Positions 36,051 through 46,499 of a stretch of DNA of 64,000 bases are shown here, piece after piece; the stretch's first letter is position 1, and each line of letters starts with the position of its first letter. The translations under genes and the position numbers were made by a program. The stretch is from positions 310,001 to 374,000 of the forward strand of contig CALOGB020000056.1 in assembly GCA_942636505.2 (NCBI GenBank), given 5' to 3'. Below the pieces are notes generated by a model. That model saw only the letters and a program-made list of their open reading frames with translations. It was not told the DNA's origin and did no database searches. The stretch comes from an uncultured bacterium (GTDB lineage Bacteria; Pseudomonadota; Alphaproteobacteria; Sphingomonadales; Sphingomonadaceae).

Positions 36051-39000
36051 TCAGAACTTGAAGCCAGCCGCAATCCCATACCGCCGCGGGTCGATCGTGA
36101 AGATATTCGTGAACAGCCCCGACGACTGGTCGCCGACCGCCTGGCCCGTGATCGAGTCGTTGTTCGTCAAATTCTGCACGAAGCCGCGCAGGAACCAGCG
36201 GTCTTCGGCGCCGTTCAACTGCACCTGCGCGTTGATCACCTCATAGCCTTGCACGCGGTCGACCAGCTGGTTGAAGATCGAGGCTGTAAAGCCGCCGGTG
36301 TAGTTGAGGTCCACGCGCGGCACGATCGACATGCCGTTGCCGAACCCGATCGTGTACTGCGCGCCAGCCGAGAATTTGTAGGTCGGTGCCTGCGGCAGCT
36401 TGCCGCCGCGGATGTTGACGCCGACGCCGTCGATGACGCTGTACGGCAGCGCACCGGTCGGCACGCCGAACAGCGCACGCAGCGCCGCCGGAGGATTGGC
36501 CGCAGTGGAAGCCAGCACCGAACACAGGCTGTACGCGCCGGTGGTGTTGGTCGTCGGGATTGCCACGGGGCCACGCAGGCCGAGACCAGAGTTCACCGCG
36601 CCGACATAGGTGTTCACCCCGACGATATTGCCCGCGGTGGTCGGCACGACCGCGCAGTTCGCGGCGCTCTGCAGATCCTTGATGATCACCGCGTCGGAGC
36701 GGCCGCCCGATGGATCGCGCGGATTGACCAGGAACTTGTCCGCCGACACCTCGCTGTGGAGGTAGCTCGCGTTCATGTTGACGACGAACGCCGGGATCGG
36801 GCTGAGGATCGCCTCCGCCTCGACGCCGTAGACATTGGCATCGACATTGTCGTTGACCGCGGTCCGCGCGACGATCCGGCTCAGCTGCAACTGCTTGTAC
36901 TTGTAGTAGAAGCCCGTGACGTTGAGCCGCAGCGCGCCGTTACCGAAAGTGTTTTTGGACCCGATCTCGAACGAGTCGATCTTCTCGGGCGTGAAGGTCG
37001 TCGGCACCGAGAAAGTCGCGGGCAAGGGCGGATTGATGCCGCCCGACTTGTAGCCACGCGAATAGGACGCGTAGATCAGATTGTCCGGCGAAATCTTGTA
37101 GTCGATCACCGCACGCCCCGTCAGCCGCGAGAAGCTGACCTTGTCGAGCGCATATTCCTGCACCCCGGCGCGCGTGGAGTCGAAGTCGGTGGTGGTGTAG
37201 TTCAGCCCCTGCGTCATGTTCGTCGCGCCGATCGGCGTGAGCACGTTCAACGTGATGTTGCGCGCCTTCACGTCCTTCTCGTCGTGATTGTAGCGCAGGC
37301 CGAGCGTCAGCTTCAGCTTGTCGTTGAACTCGAAATAGGTCTCGCCAAAGATACCGTAGGATTTCAGGCGGAAATCGTCGCCGTCGTTGCGGTAGAACGG
37401 CGTCGCGAGGAACGCGTTGCCGTTGACGCCCGGGATCGCCGCCGAGCTGGCCGCGCCGAGCACGCCCGATGCGTAATCCAGACCGAACGCGTTGACGAAA
37501 TAGTCGGTGTTCTGGCTGCGCGAGTCGACATAGATGCCGCCGAGCAGGAAGTTGAACATGCCGTCGAACGAGCTGTCGATATGCGCTTCGGCCGAATATT
37601 GCCGGTTCACCTGCCGCGAGCGATCGACGTCGAGGCTCTGCGCATAACAGCCGATGCCGTTGCCGCCGAACACGCCGACATTGTTCGGATCGGCACCCGA
37701 CTGGCACGCGCCGCCGGCCGGGCCATTGGGGATCAGCACGGAGCGGACGCCGTTCAGATAGCCGGTATTGACCAGCGCACCGCCGGGCAGCGGGATCACC
37801 ACGCCGGGGCGGCCAATCGCGTTCAACGTGTTCAGGCCGACATTGCCCGCGAGCGGGTTCTCGACCGCGAGGTTGAAGTCGGTCGTGCTGTCGACCGTAT
37901 TGCGCGAGAACCCGCCCGTGAAGTTGAACGAAACCGGACCGAAATCATGGAAGATTTTCGCGGTGTACTGCTCTTCCTCGGCGAAATAGGTCGGGTTGGA
38001 ATCGATCCGGACGGTGCGGACGTCGCCGGGATTGACGACCCCGGCATAGGTGTCGGTCGCATACAGGTTCTGCAGGCTGATCGCGGCAATCTCCGGGTGC
38101 CCAAGCTGCGTGCCGGCAATCCCGAAATACTGTGTCGAGGCCAGCGTCGCGGCCAGCGTCGAGTTGCCGTTCGGCGTCTCGTTGGCCAGCCGGTCGGGAA
38201 GGCAGCCCAGGATGCCGGTCGGATCGCGGTGGCAGAGCTGTTTCTGAATGCGGCTGCGGTTGTCCTTCTCGCGGAAATAATAGCCGATCAGGTCGACGCG
38301 CGTATCGCTGGTCGGCTCCCACGACAACGTGCCACGGATCGAATACAGGTCGCGCCCGTCGATCTTCGAATTGTCATAGGTGTTCTTGGTATAGCCGTCG
38401 CGGTTGAGATACGTGCCGGCGACGCGGATGCCGAGCGTGTCGGTGAAGGGCAGGTTGATCATCGCCCGCGCACGCTTCGAATCGTAATTGCCGTACTCGG
38501 CCTCGGCGGCGGCGTGGATGCCCGACAGGTCCGGCTTGGCGGTGATGAAGTTGACCACGCCCGAGGTCGCGTTACGGCCGAACAGCGTACCCTGCGGCCC
38601 GCGCAACACCTCGATCCGCTCAAGATCGAAGAACTCGCTTTCGAACAGTCGCGTGGTGACGAGCGGCATGTCGTTGACGTGGATCGCGGTCGCTTGGTCG
38701 CAGGTCGCGCCGACGCAAAGATCGCCGATCCCGCGGATCGTGAAGCTCGACGTGGTGAAATTGGTCTTGGTGAAGGTGACGTTGGGCAACGTCTGCTGGA
38801 GCGCACTCGGGTTGACGATCTGCTGCTTCGAGATCGTGTCCGCGGTAAAAGCGCTCACTGCAATTGGAACATCCTGCAAACGTTGCGATTGGCGTTGCGC
38901 GGTAACCACGATATCCTGCGACGCATAGGCACTTGCCGCGGTATCGGCGGGGGCGGTCTGCGTCGATGTGCCGGGCGTGGACGGCGCTTCCTGCCCAGGG

Positions 39001-39110
39001 CCATTGGTGGGGCCAGCGTTTCCAACCGATGTGGTGGCCGTCTGGGCCATTGCCGGCGCAATCGACAGGAGTATCATCGCCGAGGCGGCGAGCAATTCGA
39101 ACTTGGCCAT
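36051..39110 (-). CDS. TonB-dependent outer-membrane receptor
   Basis: 1019 residues. The signal peptide is MAKFELLAASAMILLSIAPAMAQ after a GGGAGAGGA ribosome-binding site. A Gly/Pro/Thr/Ala spacer of about 45 residues leads to the TonB box DIVVTAQRQSQRLQDVPIAV. The plug domain has FTIRGIGD and VEVLRGPQGTLFGRNATSGVVN-type sequence in successive segments (around residues 130-190). A long beta-barrel follows, ending RRYGIAAGFKF with the usual terminal aromatic. The ligand cannot be told from sequence; sphingomonads use many such receptors for plant glycans, aromatics and siderophores. No regulator is adjacent. Confidence 0.95.
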   Translation of the reverse strand: MAKFELLAASAMILLSIAPAMAQTATTSVGNAGPTNGPGQEAPSTPGTSTQTAPADTAASAYASQDIVVTAQRQSQRLQDVPIAVSAFTADTISKQQIVNPSALQQTLPNVTFTKTNFTTSSFTIRGIGDLCVGATCDQATAIHVNDMPLVTTRLFESEFFDLERIEVLRGPQGTLFGRNATSGVVNFITAKPDLSGIHAAAEAEYGNYDSKRARAMINLPFTDTLGIRVAGTYLNRDGYTKNTYDNSKIDGRDLYSIRGTLSWEPTSDTRVDLIGYYFREKDNRSRIQKQLCHRDPTGILGCLPDRLANETPNGNSTLAATLASTQYFGIAGTQLGHPEIAAISLQNLYATDTYAGVVNPGDVRTVRIDSNPTYFAEEEQYTAKIFHDFGPVSFNFTGGFSRNTVDSTTDFNLAVENPLAGNVGLNTLNAIGRPGVVIPLPGGALVNTGYLNGVRSVLIPNGPAGGACQSGADPNNVGVFGGNGIGCYAQSLDVDRSRQVNRQYSAEAHIDSSFDGMFNFLLGGIYVDSRSQNTDYFVNAFGLDYASGVLGAASSAAIPGVNGNAFLATPFYRNDGDDFRLKSYGIFGETYFEFNDKLKLTLGLRYNHDEKDVKARNITLNVLTPIGATNMTQGLNYTTTDFDSTRAGVQEYALDKVSFSRLTGRAVIDYKISPDNLIYASYSRGYKSGGINPPLPATFSVPTTFTPEKIDSFEIGSKNTFGNGALRLNVTGFYYKYKQLQLSRIVARTAVNDNVDANVYGVEAEAILSPIPAFVVNMNASYLHSEVSADKFLVNPRDPSGGRSDAVIIKDLQSAANCAVVPTTAGNIVGVNTYVGAVNSGLGLRGPVAIPTTNTTGAYSLCSVLASTAANPPAALRALFGVPTGALPYSVIDGVGVNIRGGKLPQAPTYKFSAGAQYTIGFGNGMSIVPRVDLNYTGGFTASIFNQLVDRVQGYEVINAQVQLNGAEDRWFLRGFVQNLTNNDSITGQAVGDQSSGLFTNIFTIDPRRYGIAAGFKF

Positions 39111-39313
39111 GTCAGTCCTCTCCCCGATCGTGCCGGTCTGTGCCGATTCACGATTTAGTTTTTCAGGTATGGCGAAGTAACGACGAAAACGATCTAGCGT
39201 CAACGCATTTTGAGCCCTGGATTACTGGGATTTATGGCGCGTTGCTGAAATGAAACAGTTGCAAAAGAGGACCCATGTTCCGATGTTTGGGTATGCTGAC
39301 AAAGGGTGTTGCG

Positions 39314-39952
39314 ATGCGGGATGAACTGAACGGCTCCGAGGAGCGGCCGGTTGAAGACGATGTGCTTGGTCCCGACGGCAAGGTAATTGTGCCCGAAGAC
39401 GTAGCGTCGGCGATCCGTACGCTGATCCGCTGGGCGGGCGACGATCCGACCCGCGAGGGCCTGCTCGACACGCCGCGTCGTGTTGCACGTGCGTGGAAGG
39501 AATATTGCGCGGGCTATGGCGACGATCCGGCGAAACATCTCGAACGCGTGTTCGAGGAAGTCGGCGGCTATGACGAGATCGTGCTGCTCAAGGACATCCC
39601 GTTCCAGTCGCATTGCGAGCATCACATGGCGCCGATCATCGGCAAGGCGCACATCGCGTACCTGCCGCGCGACCATGTCGTCGGCATCTCGAAGCTTGCG
39701 CGCGTGCTGCACGGCTTCGCACGGCGGTTGCAGGTGCAGGAGCGGCTGACCGCGGAAGTGGCGGACTGCATCTGGGACAACCTCAAGCCGCAGGGTGTCG
39801 CGGTCGTGATCGAGGCAAGCCATGCCTGCATGACCGCGCGCGGTGTCCGCACGCCCGGCGTGACGATGGTCACGAGCCGGATGATGGGCGTGTTCCGCGA
39901 CGACGAGCGCAGCCGCAAGGAAGTGCTGGCGTTGATGGGGCGCGGCGTATGA
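39314..39952 (+). CDS. folE: GTP cyclohydrolase I
   Basis: 212 residues, converts GTP to dihydroneopterin triphosphate, the first step of folate and pterin synthesis. Zinc and catalytic residues lie in FQSHCEHHMAPIIGKAHIAY (Cys, His, His) and SHACMTARGV (second Cys), with GISKLARVLHGFARRLQVQE between. ATG 39314 has AGGGTG six bases upstream; ATGs at 39275 and 39293 are possible. The stop overlaps the next gene (ATGA), starting a folE-SDR-folB operon. Confidence 0.96.
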   Translation: MRDELNGSEERPVEDDVLGPDGKVIVPEDVASAIRTLIRWAGDDPTREGLLDTPRRVARAWKEYCAGYGDDPAKHLERVFEEVGGYDEIVLLKDIPFQSHCEHHMAPIIGKAHIAYLPRDHVVGISKLARVLHGFARRLQVQERLTAEVADCIWDNLKPQGVAVVIEASHACMTARGVRTPGVTMVTSRMMGVFRDDERSRKEVLALMGRGV

Positions 39953-40722
39953 TGCGAACCGTCCTGGTGACGGGCGGGGCGAAGCGGCTGGGCGCGGCGA
40001 TCGTCCGGCGGCTGGCGGCGGACGGGCATGCGGTGGTCGTGCATCAGGGACATTCTCCCGACGAGGCGGCCGCACTTGTGGAGGAGATCGTCGACGGGGG
40101 AGGGCGTGCTGCTTCGATAGCGGGTGACCTAAGCGATCTGGGCACGATCGGTGACCTGTTCGCGGCGGCACGCTCGGCAATCGGCGGACCGATCGACGGG
40201 TTGGTGAACTGCGCGTCGAAGTTCGAATTCGACCGACCGCCGACCGTCAATCCGGTACTGTTCGCCGAGCTCGGCGCGATCAATTGCGGCGCGCCGGTGC
40301 TGCTGGCCTCCGCGCTCGCGTCGCAGGACGACGTCACGGACGGCGCGGTGGTCAATGTGCTCGACCAGAAGGTCGCCAACCTCAACCCGGATTTCTTCTC
40401 GTACAGCTGCGGCAAGATCGCGCTCGAGGGGGCGACGACGATGTTGGGACAGGCGCTCGCCCCGCGTATCTCGGTCAACGCTGTATCGCCGGGTCTGACC
40501 TTGCCAAGCGGAGACCAGACTGAAGAAGAGTTCGCGGCCGTGGCGAGCGACAATTTGCTCGAGCTACCGGTCGGCGCCGAAGCGGTCGCGGACGCGGTCG
40601 CGTGGCTGCTGACCGCAAAAGGCGTGACGGGGCAGAATGTGTTCGTCGATTGCGGACAACGGTTTGTGACGCGAGACGGCGACGTGATGTTCGATCGGGA
40701 CCCTGGGGGGCGGAATGGCTGA
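39949..40722 (+). CDS. Short-chain dehydrogenase, pteridine-reductase (FolM/PTR1)-like
   Basis: 257 residues. The N-terminal glycine motif is TGGAKRLGAAI: the Arg in TGxxxRxG is the mark that separates pteridine reductases from most SDRs. The catalytic Tyr and Lys lie in SYSCGKIALEG, and the family loop reads NVLDQKVANLNPDFF. It would reduce dihydropterin or dihydrofolate with NADPH. The position between folE and folB strengthens the call. ATG 39949 overlaps the folE stop, and the 3' end overlaps folB by eight bases. Confidence 0.82.
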   Translation: MMRTVLVTGGAKRLGAAIVRRLAADGHAVVVHQGHSPDEAAALVEEIVDGGGRAASIAGDLSDLGTIGDLFAAARSAIGGPIDGLVNCASKFEFDRPPTVNPVLFAELGAINCGAPVLLASALASQDDVTDGAVVNVLDQKVANLNPDFFSYSCGKIALEGATTMLGQALAPRISVNAVSPGLTLPSGDQTEEEFAAVASDNLLELPVGAEAVADAVAWLLTAKGVTGQNVFVDCGQRFVTRDGDVMFDRDPGGRNG

Positions 40723-41083
40723 ATTCACGACGATCCTGGACGGACTCGAGGTGATGATGCGGCTGGGCATCCACCCGCACGAGGTCGCGCCGCAACGCGT
40801 GGTTGTCTCGGTCGAGATGAATGTTGTGTACCCCGCGCCGCTTGGCGAGGACGCGATAGAGGAAGTGCTCGATTACGACTTCGTCCGCGCAGGCATCCTG
40901 GCGATGGTAGCGGAGCGCCCGTTCGCGTTGCAGGAGACGCTCTGCGAGGCGATCGCCGCACTGTGTCTAAGTGACGACCGGGTGCGGCGGGTCGAGATCG
41001 AGACGATGAAGACCGACGTCTACCCGGATGCCGCGATCGGCTGCCGCATCGTGCGGGAGCAACGGGTCGACCGGGAGCAATAG
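40715..41083 (+). CDS. folB: Dihydroneopterin aldolase
   Basis: 122 residues, cleaves dihydroneopterin to 6-hydroxymethyl-dihydropterin. The fold is visible from LDGLEVMMRLGIHPHEVAPQ, the catalytic Glu region VEMNVVYPAP, DYDFVRAGILAMV, and the region FALQETLCEAIAALCL. It overlaps the SDR gene and ends the operon; folP and folK are not nearby. Confidence 0.93.
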   Translation: MAEFTTILDGLEVMMRLGIHPHEVAPQRVVVSVEMNVVYPAPLGEDAIEEVLDYDFVRAGILAMVAERPFALQETLCEAIAALCLSDDRVRRVEIETMKTDVYPDAAIGCRIVREQRVDREQ

Positions 41084-41177
41084 TTCCACGTTCGGCCGCA
41101 ATTCGTTTCACAGTCGGAAGGCGCCGATCCTAGAGCCGGTTCGTTCTCTCCCCACGAACCCGATCCGGAGACCAAAG

Positions 41178-41855
41178 TTGAAAATTCTCGTCGTCCTCAC
41201 CTCGCATGCCGATCTCGGTAATACCGGCCGCAAGACCGGCTTCTGGCTCGAGGAACTCGCCGCGCCCTATTACGTGTTCAAGGACGCTGGCGTGGACATC
41301 ACGCTCGCGTCGCCGGCGGGTGGCCAGCCACCGCTCGATCCGAGCAGTGCCAAGCCCGATGCGCAGACCGATGCGACGCGGCGGTTCGAGGCCGATGCGG
41401 AGGCTACCGCCGCACTCGCCGATACGCGCCAGCTGTCCGACATGCGGATCGCCGACTACGACGCAGTATTCTATCCCGGTGGGCACGGGCCGCTCTGGGA
41501 TCTCGCCAACGATCCGGCATCGATCGCGTTGATCGAGACCGCAATCGGCGCAGGCAAGCCCGTCGCGCTGGTCTGTCACGCACCCGGCGTGCTGCGCGAC
41601 GTAAAGGCCGCTGACGGTACGCCACTCGTGAAGGGCAAGACGGTCACCGGTTTCACCAACAGCGAAGAAGCCGCGGTCGGGCTCAGCGATGTCGTGCCGT
41701 TCCTGGTGGAGGACATGCTGCAACAGAAGGGCGGCACCTACTCCAAGACCGCCGACTGGGGCGTGTACGTGGTCGAGGACGGCCTGCTGATCACCGGCCA
41801 GAACCCCGCCTCGTCGGCAAAGGCGGCACAGGCGTTGCTGGCGAAGCTGGCATAA
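41178..41855 (+). CDS. DJ-1/PfpI-family protein (class I amidotransferase-like)
   Basis: 225 residues. The nucleophile elbow is ALVCHAPGVL with Cys; FYPGGHGPLWDLAND supplies the Glu/Gly loop; FTNSEEAAVGLSDVVPFLVE and ADWGVYVVEDGLLITGQNP are typical of the Hsp31-like and ThiJ branch, which includes glutathione-independent glyoxalases and deglycases. The start is TTG 41178 (LKILVVLTSHADLG) after GGAGA at six bases. There is no operon partner. The physiological substrate is unknown. Confidence 0.85.
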   Translation: MKILVVLTSHADLGNTGRKTGFWLEELAAPYYVFKDAGVDITLASPAGGQPPLDPSSAKPDAQTDATRRFEADAEATAALADTRQLSDMRIADYDAVFYPGGHGPLWDLANDPASIALIETAIGAGKPVALVCHAPGVLRDVKAADGTPLVKGKTVTGFTNSEEAAVGLSDVVPFLVEDMLQQKGGTYSKTADWGVYVVEDGLLITGQNPASSAKAAQALLAKLA

Positions 41856-41861
41856 GGAGGA

Positions 41862-41888
41862 ACGGCCACCGGTTTAGCCGGTGGCCGT
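41862..41888. terminator. Bidirectional hairpin between the DJ-1 gene and leuA
   Basis: A perfect 11-bp stem, ACGGCCACCGG with CCGGTGGCCGT, loop TTTAG. It lies six bp after the DJ-1 gene stop and 11 bp beyond the leuA stop on the other strand. The flank CCTTTC on the plus strand is a short pyrimidine run. Confidence 0.75.
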
Positions 41889-41899
41889 CCTTTCGAAGG

Positions 41900-43558
41900 T
41901 CAGGCGCGGTTGGCGGCGCTCAGGACCGCGCGGACCGAGGCAGTGGCGATGTCGGTGTCCACGCCGACGCCAAACACCGTCTTGCCCTCGGCCGTCCGGC
42001 ATTCGACATACGCCGCCGCCTGCGCATCCGCACCGTGGCCGATCGCGTGTTCGTTGTAATCGACCACGTCGAGCGTCGGTCCGGTCGATTCCGCGATCGC
42101 CGCGATCACGCCCGAGATCAGACCGTTGCCGCGCCCGGAGATCGACCGTTCCTCACCGTCGATCGCGACGCGGCCGATGAACACGCGCTGCCCCGAGGCG
42201 CCACTCTCCTCGTAATCGCGCAACTCCACGCGGTCATCCGCCTGCGGCATGTAGGTCCGCTCGAACAAGCCCCAGATGTCCGCGGCGTTCAGCTCGCGGC
42301 TGGTCTCGTCGGCATAGGCCTGCACGTGCCGGCTGAAGTCGGCCTGCAATCGCTTGGGCAGCTTCAGGCCCTTGTCCTGCTCGATCACCCACGCGACACC
42401 GCCCTTGCCGGACTGCGAGTTGACGCGGATCACCGCTTCGTAGCTGCGGCCGAGATCTGCAGGGTCGATCGGGAGATACGGGACCTCCCACAGCGTGTCG
42501 TTCTTCGTCTCCTGCGCCGCGAACCCCTTCTTGATCGCGTCCTGATGCGAGCCCGAGAAGGCGGTGAAGACCAGGTCGCCGGCATAGGGCGTGCGCGGGT
42601 GGACGGGGATGTTGGTGCAGTAATTGACCGTGTTCACGACGCCGTCGATGTCCGACAGATCGAGCTTCGGGTCGACGCCCTGCGTGTACATGTTGAGCGC
42701 GACGGTCACGAGATCGCAATTGCCGGTGCGCTCGCCATTGCCGAGCAGGCAGCCCTCGACCCGGTCCGCGCCGGCCATCATGCCGAGCTCCGCCGCCGCA
42801 ACACCGGTGCCGCGGTCGTTGTGCGTGTGCAGCGAGATCGCAACCGAGTCCCGATTGCGGATATGCCGCCCGAACCATTCGATCTGGTCGGCATAGATGT
42901 TTGGCGTCGCGCATTCGACGGTTGCGGGCAGGTTGAAGATGATCGGATTGTCGGGCGTCGGCATCAGGACGTCCATCACCGCATCGCAGACCTCGAGGCT
43001 GAAATCGAGTTCGGCGGTCGAGAACGTCTCCGGGCTGTATTCGAACTGCCAGCGGACGTTAGGCTGTTTGGCGGCTTCGTCGCGCAGTACCTTGGCACCG
43101 TCGATCGCGATCTGCTTAACCTGCGCACGGTCCATGCCGAACACGATCTTGCGCCATGCCGGCGACACCGCGTTGTAGAGGTGGACGATCGCGGTCTTCG
43201 CACCGACGAGGCTGGCAAAGCTCGTCTCGATCAGGTCGCGGCGCGACTGGGTCAGTACCTGGATCGACACGTCGTCGGGGATGCGGCCGGTTTTCACCAG
43301 TCCCGAGATAAAGTCGAACTCGGTCGCGCCTGCGCTCGGGAAACCGACCTCGATCTCCTTCAAGCCAACCTTGCAGAGCAGGTCGAAGAAGCGCGTCTTC
43401 TTCTCGGCATCCATCGGGTCGATCAGCGCCTGGTTGCCGTCGCGCAGATCGGTGGAGAGCCAGCGGGGTGGCTTGACGATGGTCTTCGACGGCCATTGGC
43501 GGTCGGGCAGGTCGACTTGGGGGAAGGGTCGGTATTTGGTCGATGGATCGCGCAGCAT
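41900..43558 (-). CDS. leuA: 2-isopropylmalate synthase
   Basis: 552 residues, the long type with a C-terminal leucine-binding regulatory domain. It condenses acetyl-CoA with 2-oxoisovalerate, the first committed step of leucine synthesis. Family motifs are [16 protein letters not shown] at the N-terminus, [16 protein letters not shown] with the metal-binding His pair, and [20 protein letters not shown]. It is preceded by a leucine-rich leader peptide and inverted repeats (43597-43693), implying attenuation. Confidence 0.97.
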   Translation of the reverse strand: MLRDPSTKYRPFPQVDLPDRQWPSKTIVKPPRWLSTDLRDGNQALIDPMDAEKKTRFFDLLCKVGLKEIEVGFPSAGATEFDFISGLVKTGRIPDDVSIQVLTQSRRDLIETSFASLVGAKTAIVHLYNAVSPAWRKIVFGMDRAQVKQIAIDGAKVLRDEAAKQPNVRWQFEYSPETFSTAELDFSLEVCDAVMDVLMPTPDNPIIFNLPATVECATPNIYADQIEWFGRHIRNRDSVAISLHTHNDRGTGVAAAELGMMAGADRVEGCLLGNGERTGNCDLVTVALNMYTQGVDPKLDLSDIDGVVNTVNYCTNIPVHPRTPYAGDLVFTAFSGSHQDAIKKGFAAQETKNDTLWEVPYLPIDPADLGRSYEAVIRVNSQSGKGGVAWVIEQDKGLKLPKRLQADFSRHVQAYADETSRELNAADIWGLFERTYMPQADDRVELRDYEESGASGQRVFIGRVAIDGEERSISGRGNGLISGVIAAIAESTGPTLDVVDYNEHAIGHGADAQAAAYVECRTAEGKTVFGVGVDTDIATASVRAVLSAANRA

Positions 43559-43596
43559 GGCTCGTGTCTCTCGTGTCGTCGGGAGCGTTCGGGTCA

Positions 43597-43656
43597 GCCC
43601 TTAGGCGCGAGGCGCGGGGCATGGCCACCGCGCAAACGATCGGCGCGCCTAAGGGC
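43597..43656 (-). promoter_or_regulatory. Attenuator-like inverted repeat upstream of leuA
   Basis: Thirteen-bp perfect arms: GCCCTTAGGCGCG (43597-43609) and CGCGCCTAAGGGC (43644-43656), 34 nt apart. The promoter-proximal arm contains the leader peptide's stop codon TAG. The distal arm ends 38 nt before the leuA ATG. There is no U-tract, so the mechanism may be translational rather than a classic terminator. Shorter GCGC-rich stems overlap it and could act as the alternative structure. Confidence 0.6.
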
Positions 43657-43693
43657 GCGTAAGTCGAAGCAGCAGGAGGCGGCCATACGTCAT
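43649..43693 (-). CDS. leuL: leuA leader peptide, leucine-rich
   Basis: A 14-codon open frame reading MTYGRLLLLRLTRP and ending in TAG. Four consecutive Leu codons (CTC CTG CTG CTT) and a fifth after one Arg make 5 of 14 codons leucine. AGGA lies eight bases before the ATG. The position, 90 bp upstream of leuA, and the overlap of its stop codon with an inverted repeat fit ribosome-mediated attenuation by leucyl-tRNA supply. It is too short to have been called as an ordinary gene. Confidence 0.75.
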   Translation of the reverse strand: MTYGRLLLLRLTRP

Positions 43694-43703
43694 TGATGGC
43701 GTC

Positions 43704-43739
43704 CTATCGCGCGGACACGTCCCGTGTCCAGCGCGATAG
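43704..43739. terminator. Strong hairpin between the yceI-like gene and leuL
   Basis: Stem CTATCGCGC/GCGCGATAG (nine bp) continues with GGACACG/CGTGTCC (seven bp) around loop TCC, with one bulged base. It has no U-tract on the minus strand. It may end the yceI-like transcript or insulate the leuA leader. It sits 45 bp after the yceI stop. Confidence 0.45.
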
Positions 43740-43783
43740 AAGATTTATGTGTTGATTGCGCTCTTCGTGAGCGCGGAGACAGA

Positions 43784-44389
43784 TTATTGCGCCGAGAACG
43801 CCGCGTTGATCGTCAGGTCGACCTTGTCCGACACCACCGGGGCGTAAGCGCCGATGTTGAAGTCGCTACGCTTGATCGAAGTCGTCGCGCGGAAGCCGAA
43901 GTTGAGCTTCTTGTTCATCGGGTTCGCGCCGGCACCGATGAAGGTCGCCTGCAGCACGACCGGCTTGGTGACGCCCTTGAGCGTGAGGTCGCCGGTGATC
44001 GTCGCCTTGTCGCCGGTCGCGACGACCTTGGTCGAGACGAACTTGGCGGTCGGGTAGGTTGCGGCGTCGAAAAAGTCCTTCGACTTCAGATGGCCGGCGA
44101 ACGGTGCTGCGGTGACCGAGAGCTGGTCGATCGCGAAGTTCACCTCGACCTTGGTCGCGTTCGGCTTGGTAGGATCGATCGTGATGCTGCCCCCCGACGC
44201 GCCGAGCTGCCCTTCGAGCATCGAGAAGCCCATGTGGTTAACCTGCCACGTGACCTGCGTGTGGTTGGGATCGACCGCGTAGGTGCCGGCGGTGACGCGT
44301 GCCTTGACGGGGGCGCCGGGGATGGCGGCGGTCTGCGCCATGATGGGCGCGGCTGTGAGGGCGAGGATGGTGGCTAGGACTAGGCGCAT
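43784..44389 (-). CDS. YceI-family periplasmic lipid-binding protein
   Basis: 201 residues. Signal peptide MRLVLATILALTAAPIMAQ. The YceI lipocalin-like barrel shows AGTYAVDPNHTQVTWQVNHMGFS, FFDAATYPTAKFVSTKV, DLTLKGVTKPVVLQATF and FGFRATTSIKRSDFNI. Family members bind isoprenoid chains. The gene stands alone on the minus strand between the D1-C1 repeats upstream and leuA downstream. Confidence 0.92.
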   Translation of the reverse strand: MRLVLATILALTAAPIMAQTAAIPGAPVKARVTAGTYAVDPNHTQVTWQVNHMGFSMLEGQLGASGGSITIDPTKPNATKVEVNFAIDQLSVTAAPFAGHLKSKDFFDAATYPTAKFVSTKVVATGDKATITGDLTLKGVTKPVVLQATFIGAGANPMNKKLNFGFRATTSIKRSDFNIGAYAPVVSDKVDLTINAAFSAQ

Positions 44390-44507
44390 GCGGGGTCTCC
44401 TGTTTGACGTGCGATGCTGGCCGAGGGGAGGGGGCGCGTCAAATGACGTTATGCCAACGCTGTGTTTCGGAATTGGGTCGGTGGGGTGAGGAGGGCATCG
44501 CCGGTTC

Positions 44508-44588
44508 TCGTTCCCCCGCGGACGCGGGGGGCCAGCTAAACCACGATCACCGCCCGAGATCCTGGCCCCCCGCGTTCGCGAGGGAACA
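44508..44588. repeat. Palindromic repeat family D, copy 1
   Basis: About 80 bp. The left arm is GTTCCCCCGCGGACGCGGGG then GGCCAG; the right arm is CTGGCCCCCCGCGTTCGCGA then GGGAACA. The outer arms pair and each contains its own small hairpin. Family C copy 1 follows after 36 bp. The gene-free interval 44390-44857 is filled by D1, C1 and a hairpin at 44792-44819; bases 44390-44507 show nothing else. Confidence 0.82.
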
Positions 44589-44624
44589 GGATAGGCAGCG
44601 ATTGACGCTTCTCCCAAAACGCCA

Positions 44625-44728
44625 CCACCCCGGCGAAGGCCGGGGCCCAGTTGGAAAGGTAGAGGTAACGGAGCGTAGTCGTCCGTTAGCAACGTCCCCC
44701 AACTGGGCCCCGGCCTTCGCCGGGGTGG
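44625..44728. repeat. Palindromic repeat family C, copy 1
   Basis: Perfect 28-bp inverted arms: CCACCCCGGCGAAGGCCGGG plus GCCCAGTT at the left and AACTGGGCCCCGGCCTTCGC plus CGGGGTGG at the right, separated by 48 nt. Copies 2 and 3 lie at 53747-53849 and 62865-62968 and differ in the loop and in one covarying pair of arm positions. Confidence 0.92.
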
Positions 44729-44791
44729 TAGGGTGGGGGCAGGCTTCACGCTGACCTCAGGATTTTCCTCACGCCAGCCCGTCGGACCCGG

Positions 44792-44819
44792 CGGAGCCGT
44801 GCCCTATGGGCAGGCTCCG
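44792..44819. terminator. Terminator-like hairpin downstream of ilvC
   Basis: CGGAGCC/GGCTCCG (seven bp) stacks on TGCCC/GGGCA (five bp) with loop TAT and one bulged G. It lies about 39 bp after the ilvC stop on the minus strand. There is no U-tract. Confidence 0.5.
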
Positions 44820-44857
44820 TCGTGCCGGCCACGCTCACGCGCTAACACGCGCTCGCG

Positions 44858-46498
<1,641 letters not shown>

Positions 46499-46499
<1 letters not shown>

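Noticed and set aside
36039..39158. A 1039-codon open frame on the plus strand opposite the TonB receptor
   Set aside because: It mirrors the receptor gene codon by codon, is rich in Arg, Asp and Val and has no domain or signal. It is a GC-bias shadow of the minus-strand gene, which has a signal peptide, TonB box and plug.
44508..44728. Palindromic repeats considered as integron attC sites or a CRISPR remnant
   Set aside because: There is no integrase, no regular direct-repeat/spacer spacing and no cassette structure. The copies are dispersed and inverted rather than arrayed.
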